From: a virus
Virus record (IMG/VR): IMGVR_UViG_3300023179_007410
Coordinates: 1-39,664 of that record
Reading direction: 5' to 3' (one strand)
DNA length: 39,664 nucleotides
Shown here: in pieces, positions 1 to 10,307 of the stretch
Numbering within the stretch: the stretch's first letter is position 1
How the letters are laid out: the number at the start of each line of letters is the position of its first letter
Notes under the pieces: model-generated
The model's database searches: none
What the model was told of the DNA's origin: nothing
Seen by the model: the letters and a program-made list of their open reading frames with translations, nothing else
Made by a program: the position numbers and the translations under genes

Positions 1-1278
1 GCGAGAGCTTTGCCTTTCTTAGGAAGAGCCAATTTATATGCTGGGACAGCAATTGGATCATATATGGCTGGAAATTATTTAGGAGAAAAAACAGGTCTTA
101 CAAATTATTTAAGTTCTAAAATTTCCAATCAAATATTGAAATCTCAAGGAATTGATCCAGATCAATTTCAAATTCTTCCTGATGGTTCTATTAGGATTCC
201 TCCTTCAGGACTTGCATCGCCAACAATGTCTTCTAGTCCAAGTCGTCAATCATTATTAACTCCACAAATATCTGCTCAAAAAAAATATACTGGTATAGGA
301 GATTTATATAATCAAGTTGGTCTTGCGCGTAATCCATTATCATTAAATCCTCAAATTCCAAGTTATTTAAATAGATTTGCACCATTTTATGGTTCTGGAT
401 CAAATTATTTTAATACTCAAGGAAATTCTGGTTTCCAACAGTATATGAAATATTTAGGGATTGGTACAGGAACATCTCTGAGCACATTATCTTCATTTAA
501 CTATCCAAGAACTCCTACAACTATTAGTCCATATGCATTTGCTAGTTCGACATTTGGTGGTGGAGCAATAAGTTCTGGAATGGGTATGGCTTCTGCAGCT
601 TCTACCTATTTTTCAGCTGGTAGTAGATTAGGTATCGCTCCAAGTTGGGCAAGTAGAGCTACTGGAGGACCAATATATGGAGGTACATCTTATAAAGATG
701 ATGTTCCTGCTATGTTAATGGGTGGAGAATATGTTATACGTAAAGATGTTGTAGATAGAATGGGAGAACCTTTCTTTAATAAATTAAATAGAGGACAAAT
801 ATCTGGATTTGCCGAAGGTGGTCCAGTAGGAACAGGTTTGCCAAGCATTGGCGCTTTATCAGATCAAAATGGACAAGATAATTCTAAAGCCCAATTTGTA
901 GAAGCTTTAACTAAATTATTAAAATCTCTTGATCAACTAAACAGAAGCGTAGAAGATCAAACTAAAGAAATAAAAGATAAAAGCGATTTACAAGAAACAT
1001 CTACCCAAGATACTACTCAAGGCGGGGGAGTTACAAATAATATTAATATTAGCGTAAATGTTGATCAAAATGGTCAAACATCTAATGATAAGAAAGATGA
1101 AAATCAAGATTCTCAAGGTAATGATATGAATGACCAAGAGAAATTTAAGAAGACGATGGAAAGATCTAGAGTCCTTGCAGAATTATTAAGACAACAAATT
1201 CTTAAAGTAATCGTAGAAGAACAAAGACCAGGTGGAGTATTATATCAAGGATCTAAGGGTAGAGATCTTGGCCGTTAA
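1..1278 (+). CDS. Tape measure protein, C-terminal part (5' end outside window)
   Basis: The reading frame is open to the left edge, so this is the 3' end of a longer gene and the TTG at base 10 is not a credible start. The diagnostic segment is around residues 218-250 counted from base 10, with ATGGPIYGG, then DDVPAML, then GGEYVIRKDVVDRMG. This Gly-rich box followed by a 'GEYVI' box is typical of the C-terminal end of long phage tape-measure proteins. A Gln/Asn-rich, probably coiled-coil segment follows (about residues 290-330), with a charged C-terminus. The tape measure sets tail length inside the tube and is injected ahead of DNA in siphophages. It lies next to the lambda-like tail-tip genes, but on the opposite strand. 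Its stop codon overlaps that of the convergent neighbour (TTAA at 1275-1278). Confidence 0.8.
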   Translation, partial: ARALPFLGRANLYAGTAIGSYMAGNYLGEKTGLTNYLSSKISNQILKSQGIDPDQFQILPDGSIRIPPSGLASPTMSSSPSRQSLLTPQISAQKKYTGIGDLYNQVGLARNPLSLNPQIPSYLNRFAPFYGSGSNYFNTQGNSGFQQYMKYLGIGTGTSLSTLSSFNYPRTPTTISPYAFASSTFGGGAISSGMGMASAASTYFSAGSRLGIAPSWASRATGGPIYGGTSYKDDVPAMLMGGEYVIRKDVVDRMGEPFFNKLNRGQISGFAEGGPVGTGLPSIGALSDQNGQDNSKAQFVEALTKLLKSLDQLNRSVEDQTKEIKDKSDLQETSTQDTTQGGGVTNNINISVNVDQNGQTSNDKKDENQDSQGNDMNDQEKFKKTMERSRVLAELLRQQILKVIVEEQRPGGVLYQGSKGRDLGR

Positions 1279-4200
1279 CAATTCTCGTCATTTTCAAATG
1301 TAAATGTTTGAGAAATTGAATCACCAGAATTATCTATCACAACAAATCTAACTGCAAACGTTTTACCATCTTTAATCCATTGTGAATAATCTTTAAGAAT
1401 TCTTTGATATGCGTTTGCTCTATTAGAAAAATCAAAATCAGGAATAGATAAATATATTGGATAAGATTTAACTATCTCTTCAAATGTATACGTATCAATA
1501 ACATCTGATCCCATCCATTGTATTGAATTTATATCATCAATTTGTTTAATATATATACTAATTTTATAAATTCCTACATTGTGTTCTGGATAACATAATA
1601 ATCCTAAATTTAAAGTATTTACAGGATTTGTTGGTTTTTTATAATACATATTAATATTTGATGTTGTATAATCAAACGCAGAATATCTCCAGCTTCTTGA
1701 TCCAAAAATATAGCTGTCTGTACTGCAAATCTTACCATAAGGATAATTATTTCCAATTTGATCTCCTACATATCTGCTAATAACAAAAAATTGTTTAAAT
1801 TGAGATCTTAAATTAATTGTATCATTTAAATCTACGCAACAAGTTTTTACGCAATCTGACTTATTATTAAGGAGTGTGAATGGACAAATTTTTAGTAAAG
1901 TAAATTCTGGATTATTTATATTATTAGCTAATAAATAAAAATCACCAAAGAATGGAACATCAGCTGGATCTTCAATTATTTTAAATTTCGTTGGATAAAC
2001 TAGAAAAGATATCATCTTTTTAGAATCTATGATATTCTTAACGTCTACTTTTTCTCCATTCAATATAGGATCAGTATCTATCCCACAAGAAGACACGAAT
2101 TTAGCTATAAAATAATGATGATTCGTGCCATTTATTTCTTTTATTCCTTTTTCTAAAATTGTATCTGTGCCTGATATACCTTGTATAATAAAATCTTGAG
2201 CATCTGGAATATCTAAAACAAATTCAACAATTGCATAAGCATCTTCTTTTTGTATGCCAACACTTAATAATTTTACCATATAAATATTTTTTGCGGCAAA
2301 ATATTTTAAATCATTTTTGACATATTTAAAATCTATAGCTTCTGGAGACTCTTGATCTCCTATATTACCTGGATCATAAGCTCCAAGATAACTTGGGCTA
2401 TCGTTAATTCCATTTGATGGCACATCTTCTGGCTCTAGACCAAAATCAAAACTAGTTGAACTATACTTATAGCTATCTAAACATCTATATGTAGTTTTAT
2501 ACTTATTTTCATTTGGAAATGTTCCATTTATTTCTGCTTGTGCTCTTGGAAAATAATCAAAAAATTGTGGACCAGAAGCTACACCATCTCGCTCAAAATC
2601 GAGCATTCTAGCTCCTTCTTTATTTAGATAATTATTCCTATAAGTTTCATTAGGCCAAGCTATAAAAGGATAACTTTCAGGAGTAAAGAAATATACAAGG
2701 CCTTGATAACTGGCAGCAATCGTAGATGTATAATTTTTATTATCTTTAATGAATTTATTTAAAGTAATATATTTATCAATTAAATCTGTTGTATTCAAAT
2801 AAGTAAATACTGCATCATTTGTATATCCTACATTTTGTAAATATAGATCTAAAGCAGAAGCTTCTAAACTATTTAAATAATATAATTTAACAGAAAATAT
2901 ATTATCATTTAATAATAAACTATCTGAACTTAATCTGCAGGTTATTTTATAATGCAAATTATTTTGATCATCCATAGATTCTATTTTATAGTTTGGATTA
3001 ACATTTAGAAAATCTATATCTTTAAGATTTCTTAAAAAGATAAATTTATCATAATAATCTGTTTGTTTATCTGTATTAATATTCTCTCTATATTTTGTTG
3101 GAAAGAGTATTACAGAATCTATACCTGCATGTATTGGTAATGAATTTTTAATTTCAAAAACAATTTTATTGTTATCTTCTCGGTAGTAATTTTTAAATAT
3201 TTTTAGGACTTTGCTTTGAGGAATTCTATTATGATTTATTTTTAATACTTTATATCCATCTAAATTCGTATATCTTTGAGAATCATAAGTATTTATATTT
3301 CCTCCTGCAGATGAATTGCCTTCAGTATCAACTGCTTCTACTACAACATAATAATTATTATAATGTCCTGCCTGAGCGATTTGAACATAAGGTGTTGGAG
3401 ATGAATTACCAGAACCAGTTAAATTTATTAGTTGATTAACAAAATCTCCTGTATTTTGAACTTCTGGATTAAAAACTAAAGTATTATTTGGAGCTATACC
3501 TTCTGTATATGTTGTATTTTTGCTAATATAACCATTAGCATTTAAACCATAATCAAATAAGAAATATCTATTGTCTGAACTAATTATTTCTGGAACTTTT
3601 TCTGTAGATGATATATCATCTCCTGCTGAAGTTAAATTTATTTTTTCTATTTTTAAATCTGGTGCAGAAAAACTTATTTGAGGAGTTAAGCATGGTAAAG
3701 TTGTATTATATATATCATTAGATTTATTTCTTAAAACCGTATTATCAGTTAAAATTCCACTTACTTCATTAATTGCTGGAATTACTCTAACATTAAAATT
3801 AATTGCGCTATCTTTAAAATATTTTGAAAAATCATATTCTATATTTTCTGGTGAAAATTTTTGAATATTTTCTATAGTATCTGAAGTTAAATCTTGTTGC
3901 CAAGCAATATATGAATAAGGCGTACTAACAGTAATATCATTTTTATTATTGATAGAAATATTAGACATTCCTCCAGAATAATTTATGTTATCTTCTAGTA
4001 AAATTTGTTCTGTATAATAATTTAAATTTTGTAATTTGACTTCTCTTATAGGATATTGTGAAGGTATTATTCCTGAGAAGAATACCCCAGTAGATTCGTA
4101 ACCAAAAATATTTTTACAAAAAACAGTTAAGTAATGAATCCCTGTTGTCTTAGGGATATGATAAAAATACTCTTCATTTGTTGAATAAGGAACTTCCTTT

Positions 4201-4388
4201 AATAAGAATTGATTTGGATTTGTATTAGGTTCAGTATTAAACGCATAAGTACTTAAATATACTCTATATGATTCTATATTTTCAGTATTTTCTATTGGTT
4301 TAATATTAATTTGAAAACCTTTACTATTTTTAGTTATATCAACTACATCTATTGTCGCGTTTGGTAATTTAGATGGATAATTATTCAT
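1275..4388 (-). CDS. Large tail protein with fibronectin-like segments, downstream of gpJ homologue
   Basis: This 1037-aa protein has no signal peptide or membrane segment and I do not recognise a specific family. It is Asn/Tyr/Ser-rich and predicted mainly beta. The N-terminal about 100 residues (ending ...HYLTVFCKNIFGYES) look like a fibronectin type III or Ig-type sandwich, and a second such stretch (YYVVVEAVDTEGNSS) lies around residue 350. The C-terminal third has several Cys residues, including a TCCVDL box. It starts on an ATG sharing one base with the stop of the gpJ-like gene (TAATG at 4388-4390), so it is translationally coupled as the last gene of the tail-tip operon. That position suggests a tail-tip accessory or receptor-contact protein. 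Its 3' end meets the tape-measure gene tail to tail. Confidence 0.6.
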   Translation of the reverse strand: MNNYPSKLPNATIDVVDITKNSKGFQINIKPIENTENIESYRVYLSTYAFNTEPNTNPNQFLLKEVPYSTNEEYFYHIPKTTGIHYLTVFCKNIFGYESTGVFFSGIIPSQYPIREVKLQNLNYYTEQILLEDNINYSGGMSNISINNKNDITVSTPYSYIAWQQDLTSDTIENIQKFSPENIEYDFSKYFKDSAINFNVRVIPAINEVSGILTDNTVLRNKSNDIYNTTLPCLTPQISFSAPDLKIEKINLTSAGDDISSTEKVPEIISSDNRYFLFDYGLNANGYISKNTTYTEGIAPNNTLVFNPEVQNTGDFVNQLINLTGSGNSSPTPYVQIAQAGHYNNYYVVVEAVDTEGNSSAGGNINTYDSQRYTNLDGYKVLKINHNRIPQSKVLKIFKNYYREDNNKIVFEIKNSLPIHAGIDSVILFPTKYRENINTDKQTDYYDKFIFLRNLKDIDFLNVNPNYKIESMDDQNNLHYKITCRLSSDSLLLNDNIFSVKLYYLNSLEASALDLYLQNVGYTNDAVFTYLNTTDLIDKYITLNKFIKDNKNYTSTIAASYQGLVYFFTPESYPFIAWPNETYRNNYLNKEGARMLDFERDGVASGPQFFDYFPRAQAEINGTFPNENKYKTTYRCLDSYKYSSTSFDFGLEPEDVPSNGINDSPSYLGAYDPGNIGDQESPEAIDFKYVKNDLKYFAAKNIYMVKLLSVGIQKEDAYAIVEFVLDIPDAQDFIIQGISGTDTILEKGIKEINGTNHHYFIAKFVSSCGIDTDPILNGEKVDVKNIIDSKKMISFLVYPTKFKIIEDPADVPFFGDFYLLANNINNPEFTLLKICPFTLLNNKSDCVKTCCVDLNDTINLRSQFKQFFVISRYVGDQIGNNYPYGKICSTDSYIFGSRSWRYSAFDYTTSNINMYYKKPTNPVNTLNLGLLCYPEHNVGIYKISIYIKQIDDINSIQWMGSDVIDTYTFEEIVKSYPIYLSIPDFDFSNRANAYQRILKDYSQWIKDGKTFAVRFVVIDNSGDSISQTFTFENDENC

Positions 4389-7300
4389 TATATATCATCT
4401 CCTAATGCGTATTTATTTTCATCATATTGTAACGCAGTAATTTTATATCTATATTCTTCTTGCTCTTCAATATCTAATACTCTAAATTTTTGAGTTTTAT
4501 CCATATAAGGCTCTAAAGCTGCTCCTGGATAAATATCGGTAGTATTTTTTCCAGATATACTTGGACTTTTTGTATAATCATATTTATTTGGGTCAAGCTC
4601 AATTGTCCAAACCGTATTTTGCAATAACGTATGTTCTTTATCGTCTAAACTGGCTCCACCAAAACTTAATTTTGTATAACCATAATAATTATTTCCAGTT
4701 TCTAAAGTGGCATAAATACCAAAACTATTTGTAGAATCAGAAGCGCCATCTATATTATAATTAACAGTTTGAATTTGTTTTCTTCTAATTAATGAAGTAT
4801 TAATTCCTGATTGTAAACCTTCAGTATTTATAAATTCTATATTATTGATTATTTGACCATTAAATACGTTGACTTGTTGAGTCTCTTGAAGATCTGTCAA
4901 ATAATTTCCTGTTGGTGTTCCCAACTCTATATTTCCTGCAGGAGTTAAAATATTGAATTTACATCCACTAATTACTGGAAGATATCCAGAAATATCTTCA
5001 TATTTAACATCTAAAATTGCATAATTTTTATTAAGTTCATATGTTCTTCCACCGAGTATTTTATTTTGTCTATTTTGATCTTGAACTAATATAATATCTC
5101 CTGGCTTCAAATACATTGCTGGAAGACTTGTTTCAAAACTAATTAATTCTGATTCTGAATTTTCTGATAATAAAGTCCATTTGCCTAATCTTTCAGCTTG
5201 ACCTTCGCTAGTTGAACCAAATGCACTTACTTCCGTTTCTCTAATTCCATATTTGATTATACCTTCTCTATTTTCCACATATTTTACAGCAGGTTTAAAG
5301 AAATTATCTTTATCATTATATCTAACTAATGCAATATTTCTTCTAACTCTTCTACTTGTATTACTATATGTAAATTCTCCATCTTTTACATTGCTATTAT
5401 TAAATATATATATTGGATCTTTTGGTCTATCTTGAGAAGTCATAATAAGTCCAGCACTATAATAAACTAGACCTCTAAATATACTTGCCATATCATTAAC
5501 TACTTTATAAGCGTCTTCTCTAGTAGCAATTAAAAGATTGCAAGTGAATCTTGGTTCTAGACCACCTTTACCGTCATTAACTAATTCATCACAATATTTA
5601 CTAATTTCATATAATGTCCATTTATCTGTATATCTTGGATCAACATATTTACCTAATCCGTATCTTCTATTTGTTAGAATATCATAAAAACACCATGCAG
5701 GATTATCTGTCCATGCTAATTTAAATGAACCATCCCAAATTCCATCATATGTTTTAGACCAAGGATTATAATTTGTTGGAACTTTAACTTTCAATAATCT
5801 AGCATCATAAGAACGCTGTGGAATACTTGTGAAAAATCTTGCATCAAATGTTGTCATAATACCAGCTGTATGTGGTATAGCTAACAGCTCGTTATAGACT
5901 TCAGTTACTGAATCTATTCCAGCTCTTAAAACTATATTACTATCAATTGGTTCGATATAAGTCGGTTCAATTTCTATTTCCCATCCAATAGTTTTTTCAT
6001 TAGATATAGCGTTTAAACCTGTCCATTCAAAAGTTTCAATATATGGCCCTGCATTTAATCTTCCTGTAACAATTAATGGCAAAGATGTTTTCCCTCCACT
6101 TCCTACTACTATAGGAGTAGTAACTAATCCATCTGATCCACTTCCTTTATCTATTCTTTTTAAACTGATATTAAAAGTTACGCTTTGTCTATCGATTCTA
6201 CCTCCAACGCTGTTTTCTGCTGCTTGATCTGCTGAATCCCAAATTGTTAAATCAACAATTTGTTTAAATAAACTAATTACTTTAATATGTAATCTAAGAC
6301 CATATAAATCTTTAGTCAAAACATTAATAGATTTTTTATATGTTTTTTCTGTTCCATCTTGAAACTTTCTTTTACCAAATAATTTTATTCCTGCAGTTTT
6401 TGTACTAGTTAATCTTCTTGGTAATTTTGCTGCATCTGTTAAAACATTTCCATTTTGATCCCTAATTTCTAAATAATTAACGTATATGCCGTTGCCTGCT
6501 TTTTTAGAGTAAAACTCCTCTTCTAAATTAATATTTTTTAATTCATTTAAGTTAGCATGTCTTGGAGAAGAATCTGCGTTATCAAATTTTAATTTAATAA
6601 AATCAAAATTTACACTGCCAGGATTTGGATATGTATCATCTGCAAGAGCAGTTTCATTCCAATATATTGATCTTATAAAAGAATTTTGTCCTGGATATCT
6701 TATTATATCAACTCCATTTTTATATCCTATATCTCCTTTTTGATAACCTGGTCTTGGTTTTATTTCATAATCAACAATACCTTCTATAGGGCCTTCTCCT
6801 AATATATCTAAAAGAGATATATTGGTAAGAGATGTAATTCCTATATCTTTTGATTCAGAAAGGTTATTTCTATATTGATATAGATAATTATTATAAGTAA
6901 CACTATTACCTACTTGAGATATAACTCCTCCTGTACAATTTCCAGGTATAGTATTACTAGTTAAAGCTGTTGCCGCCCAATAAGTATAATTTCCTTTTCG
7001 CGGTCTAGAAGAGCCTCCTCTATTATGCACAAAAATATCTTCAATGATATAAGTATGATATTTTTCTACTTCTATATTATAAACTTCTTCAAAATGACTT
7101 TGTTTTATATCTAAAATTTTAATTTTTTTATTATCAGAAGATATTAAATATTCTCCTATTTTAAAATCTTCTAAAAATCTAAATTCATTATTTTCGTCTA
7201 AAAATGGATGACTTAATGTTGTTTCTAAAATAATTCCATTTTCAAGGGTCACTTTGTATATAGGTTGAGGCTCTTTATTATGATCAAAAATTTCAATAAT

Positions 7301-10300
7301 TTTACTTATTTTTATATTTTTTTCTTCATCAAATGCGTATACTTCATCTCCAACTTTTAATTCGTTAATATTTATTTTACCTTTAGGTGTATTTACTCTC
7401 ATACTTTTAGTAAAACATGTCCCAGTATAAGAACAATTATATACATCTCCAGCTCTAGGAGTATAGGTTCCTAAAAATAAAGTAAAAAGATTAGTAACTC
7501 TATTAAAAGCACAAGTATCTACAATTTTAATAAAGAAATTATATACCCCATTTGCTGCAGGAATTCCGTTAGGATATTTTTTTAATCCAGTTTTTGGAAG
7601 AGTTTGATTTGCAAATATTGAACCATTTTCTATAGCATTTACATATGAAGGTCCTGGATAATATTGAGTAGAAGTTTTATTTTTTGTTATTGTTACAACG
7701 CTATACCCAGGTGCAGTTTGAGTCCCTAAAGGTCCTTCAGTAAAAACAATTTGATGTTCAAGATCTGGTCCAGGATTAAATGATATAGCTGGCATATTTT
7801 CTGCTGGATTTGCACTCCAACTAGATTTAATACATGACGAAGCAGTAACTGCAACTTCTTGAGTATAAGGAGTAGATACCGCACCTTTACTAATACTATT
7901 TTCTGGAGCGTAACAAGAATTACCAAACGCGTCTATTTGAGATGATGAAGCAGGAGCAATATCGTAAGATCCCTCTATATTTACTGGATAATTATCTTGT
8001 GTATTAATATCAATTATATAAACCCAGAAATTAGTTTCTGCATCTAAAGAATCTCTTGGAGTAAATTTTATATCTCCGATAGTTTCTCCATTAGGAGCTA
8101 TAATATATGAAGATACCGACGCGATGCTTCCTATAGATATTCCAGAAGTTTTTGTTTCAAGATCAACAGTTACAGATGTATTATTTGGAATATCAACTAT
8201 GCGATACGTTCCATTTTGCAAATTACTACTTGATCTTTTGGCTGGAACACAAAGGTGTGTACCACTTTGTTTTTGTCCTTTTGTGCTAATTCTTCCTGCA
8301 TTACCACCTGCAATTGCATTAGCTTCTGTATCGTAAATATTAAAAGTATTTCTTGTTATATTTCCAGCATAATATACTGTATTAGCAGTAATTGATGTTG
8401 GAAGTTTTCCATTTGTTGTAAATTTTATAGCTTGTCCTTTAGAAAATCCATGTGAACTTAAAGTTACAACTGCAGGAGATGCTAAAGATATTACAACTTG
8501 TCTTATAGAAGAATTTGGAATTCCAGTAAAATCCCAACCACTGCTAAACCATACATCTAAATATGAATTTAATATATAATTATGCGTTTGCGTAAGCGTA
8601 AAAGTAAGATATCTACTATTTGCAGTATATGAATATGCTCCGTTAAAAGACGCAGGAAAATCATTAGCTTTAATATGTGTGTATTCACTTTTATTAATTT
8701 TTTTAAAATAAACTACACTATTTGCAGAATTATTAAGAGATGTAGGATTTTTTGACTGCAATCTCATTGTTATTTTATTATTTTTTAATGCAGAATAACT
8801 ATTTTGTAATATTTTAATTTCAGAAGGAAATGTTCCACCAGAAGGTTGATTATTCTCTTCATATGGATTAAAATTAAAACTTACAATTCCTGTTGCGCTA
8901 CCTCTTGCATTTGATATTCCTACTAATGAGGTAAAAGTTCCTGCATGTTTTGGAGTGCCTGTAATCTTTCCATTTGAACTATCAAAAGCTAAACCTTCTG
9001 GCAAATTACTAATTCCTAAAATTTTTCCTTTAGAATTTGATATTGTTGAGTTAAAAGAGCTACCCACTGTTCCATTTAAAACAGTGCTTACGGCTATAGT
9101 TGGAAAAGATTCTGCAGGATTTAAATTTCCTTTTACAACATTTAAATTAAAAATTATTTTATTTCCTGCGTCAGCATCTTTTTTTGATCTAATTTCAAAT
9201 GTCCATGTCTCCGTTTTTATTTCTGCCTCAATTTGAGTAGTAATAGTTCCAGATAAAGTTTTAGTATCGCTATTCCAAGTTAAACCTAAATTTTTTAAAA
9301 CATCTAATTGATTTCCATTCATTATAACATCATAAGCAGATTGTGGATAATTTGTTGCAAACTGATAATTAAAAGAATTTCCTCTGAATACTGTTGCTGT
9401 TGCTGGACTTGTGACATATATTGGATCTCTTCCTTCTGAATCAAGACTTTTAATAGTCAAACTTTTTTTACTCGTATAAGTTGTGTTTGTGCCAGTTAAA
9501 GACGAAATAATTAATCCTGTATAATATCCAACATAATTAGATTTATTTTTTAATAAATAATTTGTTGTATCATTTGGTTGAAGATAATCAAAAGTGTATA
9601 AATCTACTGTACCAGAAGCAGTTAAAGGTCCAGGAATTTGTATTTTAACTGCAGTCGGTGTTGATTCAATTATGGTATAAATTCCATTTTTTATTTGATT
9701 TCCAGTTTTAAACTTACAAAATATTTTATCATATAATTTAAATGTAGAATTAGTTACTGTGATTGTTACAGTTTCTATAGTTTGAGTATAATTTTGATTT
9801 GCAAAATATGAAGAAAATCTTAATTTATCTATAGAATCTGAATCTGCAAATTTACCAAAATCTGTATAATTTATAGCTGACGGAATTTGATCTGTCGTAA
9901 TTTCAAAAAGAAATGATTCATTTATTTTAGTTGTTGCCATTCCTTGACTGGTTATTGCTGGAGGAGTCAAAGATGCTCTAGGAGTATTATAAGCTATCAT
10001 TCCATCGACAAAACTCCAAATAAACCAAAATCCGCGATCTTTATCTATACCTCTAATTGATATAGGATTTCTTAATGAAGACGGCAACCCTGTACTATCA
10101 GATCTAGATGTAAAAATAGGGTTATATGCATCTAACAAATCAGATACATTTGCTAACATATCTGTTGTAGGATTACCATCACTATCATATGGTTGACCTA
10201 CGTCATTATATGTATAAACTCCATCAAATGAATATCCATTTTTGCCTCTATATGCAACGCCCTCAATATATTTATTTGGATCACAATCTTTACATTTTTT

Positions 10301-10306
10301 AGCCAT
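4388..10306 (-). CDS. gpJ-like central tail tip / host-specificity protein with fibre-like N-terminus and embedded Hint domain
   Basis: At 1972 residues from the ATG at 10306 this is much longer than lambda gpJ (about 1130). Three parts are visible. Residues 1-963 are fibre-like, including putative-Ig (He_PIG type) modules such as LPEGLAFDSSNGKITGTP near residue 450. Residues 964-1095 form a Hint domain (separate entry). From about residue 1165 the gpJ core begins with LLDILGEGPIEGIVDYEI, a hallmark of the family, followed by its usual hub domains and Trp-rich region (AWTDNPAWCFYDILTNRRYG). gpJ homologues form the trimeric hub or tip that contacts the receptor. A GTG at 10315 would add three residues but lies too close to the AGGAGG motif. 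The ATG lies 11 bases after it and directly follows the gpI stop. The N-terminal fibre extension before the hub is unusual. Confidence 0.85.
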   Translation of the reverse strand: MAKKCKDCDPNKYIEGVAYRGKNGYSFDGVYTYNDVGQPYDSDGNPTTDMLANVSDLLDAYNPIFTSRSDSTGLPSSLRNPISIRGIDKDRGFWFIWSFVDGMIAYNTPRASLTPPAITSQGMATTKINESFLFEITTDQIPSAINYTDFGKFADSDSIDKLRFSSYFANQNYTQTIETVTITVTNSTFKLYDKIFCKFKTGNQIKNGIYTIIESTPTAVKIQIPGPLTASGTVDLYTFDYLQPNDTTNYLLKNKSNYVGYYTGLIISSLTGTNTTYTSKKSLTIKSLDSEGRDPIYVTSPATATVFRGNSFNYQFATNYPQSAYDVIMNGNQLDVLKNLGLTWNSDTKTLSGTITTQIEAEIKTETWTFEIRSKKDADAGNKIIFNLNVVKGNLNPAESFPTIAVSTVLNGTVGSSFNSTISNSKGKILGISNLPEGLAFDSSNGKITGTPKHAGTFTSLVGISNARGSATGIVSFNFNPYEENNQPSGGTFPSEIKILQNSYSALKNNKITMRLQSKNPTSLNNSANSVVYFKKINKSEYTHIKANDFPASFNGAYSYTANSRYLTFTLTQTHNYILNSYLDVWFSSGWDFTGIPNSSIRQVVISLASPAVVTLSSHGFSKGQAIKFTTNGKLPTSITANTVYYAGNITRNTFNIYDTEANAIAGGNAGRISTKGQKQSGTHLCVPAKRSSSNLQNGTYRIVDIPNNTSVTVDLETKTSGISIGSIASVSSYIIAPNGETIGDIKFTPRDSLDAETNFWVYIIDINTQDNYPVNIEGSYDIAPASSSQIDAFGNSCYAPENSISKGAVSTPYTQEVAVTASSCIKSSWSANPAENMPAISFNPGPDLEHQIVFTEGPLGTQTAPGYSVVTITKNKTSTQYYPGPSYVNAIENGSIFANQTLPKTGLKKYPNGIPAANGVYNFFIKIVDTCAFNRVTNLFTLFLGTYTPRAGDVYNCSYTGTCFTKSMRVNTPKGKININELKVGDEVYAFDEEKNIKISKIIEIFDHNKEPQPIYKVTLENGIILETTLSHPFLDENNEFRFLEDFKIGEYLISSDNKKIKILDIKQSHFEEVYNIEVEKYHTYIIEDIFVHNRGGSSRPRKGNYTYWAATALTSNTIPGNCTGGVISQVGNSVTYNNYLYQYRNNLSESKDIGITSLTNISLLDILGEGPIEGIVDYEIKPRPGYQKGDIGYKNGVDIIRYPGQNSFIRSIYWNETALADDTYPNPGSVNFDFIKLKFDNADSSPRHANLNELKNINLEEEFYSKKAGNGIYVNYLEIRDQNGNVLTDAAKLPRRLTSTKTAGIKLFGKRKFQDGTEKTYKKSINVLTKDLYGLRLHIKVISLFKQIVDLTIWDSADQAAENSVGGRIDRQSVTFNISLKRIDKGSGSDGLVTTPIVVGSGGKTSLPLIVTGRLNAGPYIETFEWTGLNAISNEKTIGWEIEIEPTYIEPIDSNIVLRAGIDSVTEVYNELLAIPHTAGIMTTFDARFFTSIPQRSYDARLLKVKVPTNYNPWSKTYDGIWDGSFKLAWTDNPAWCFYDILTNRRYGLGKYVDPRYTDKWTLYEISKYCDELVNDGKGGLEPRFTCNLLIATREDAYKVVNDMASIFRGLVYYSAGLIMTSQDRPKDPIYIFNNSNVKDGEFTYSNTSRRVRRNIALVRYNDKDNFFKPAVKYVENREGIIKYGIRETEVSAFGSTSEGQAERLGKWTLLSENSESELISFETSLPAMYLKPGDIILVQDQNRQNKILGGRTYELNKNYAILDVKYEDISGYLPVISGCKFNILTPAGNIELGTPTGNYLTDLQETQQVNVFNGQIINNIEFINTEGLQSGINTSLIRRKQIQTVNYNIDGASDSTNSFGIYATLETGNNYYGYTKLSFGGASLDDKEHTLLQNTVWTIELDPNKYDYTKSPSISGKNTTDIYPGAALEPYMDKTQKFRVLDIEEQEEYRYKITALQYDENKYALGDDI
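7022..7417 (-). other. Hint (bacterial intein-like) domain inside the gpJ homologue
   Basis: This 132-residue domain runs from Cys964 (CFTKSMRVNTPKGK) to Asn1095 (ending YHTYIIEDIFVHN). The intein blocks are recognisable: block A with the leading Cys, followed by the 'LKVGDEVYAFD' box; block B with TLSH (Thr1030, His1033); and blocks F/G with HTYI and the terminal His-Asn pair. The next residue is Arg1096, not Cys, Ser or Thr, so a classical transesterification to a downstream nucleophile is not available. Length, lack of a homing endonuclease and the non-nucleophilic +1 residue fit the A-type bacterial intein-like (BIL) class, which is known for protein cleavage and low-level splicing. Activity here is inferred. 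Confidence 0.85.
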
Positions 10307-10307
10307 A

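Noticed and set aside
5253-9236. Plus-strand reading frames of 60-93 codons inside the gpJ-like gene
   Set aside because: They are antisense shadows of a clearly coding frame, with hydrophobic low-complexity products and no ribosome binding sites.
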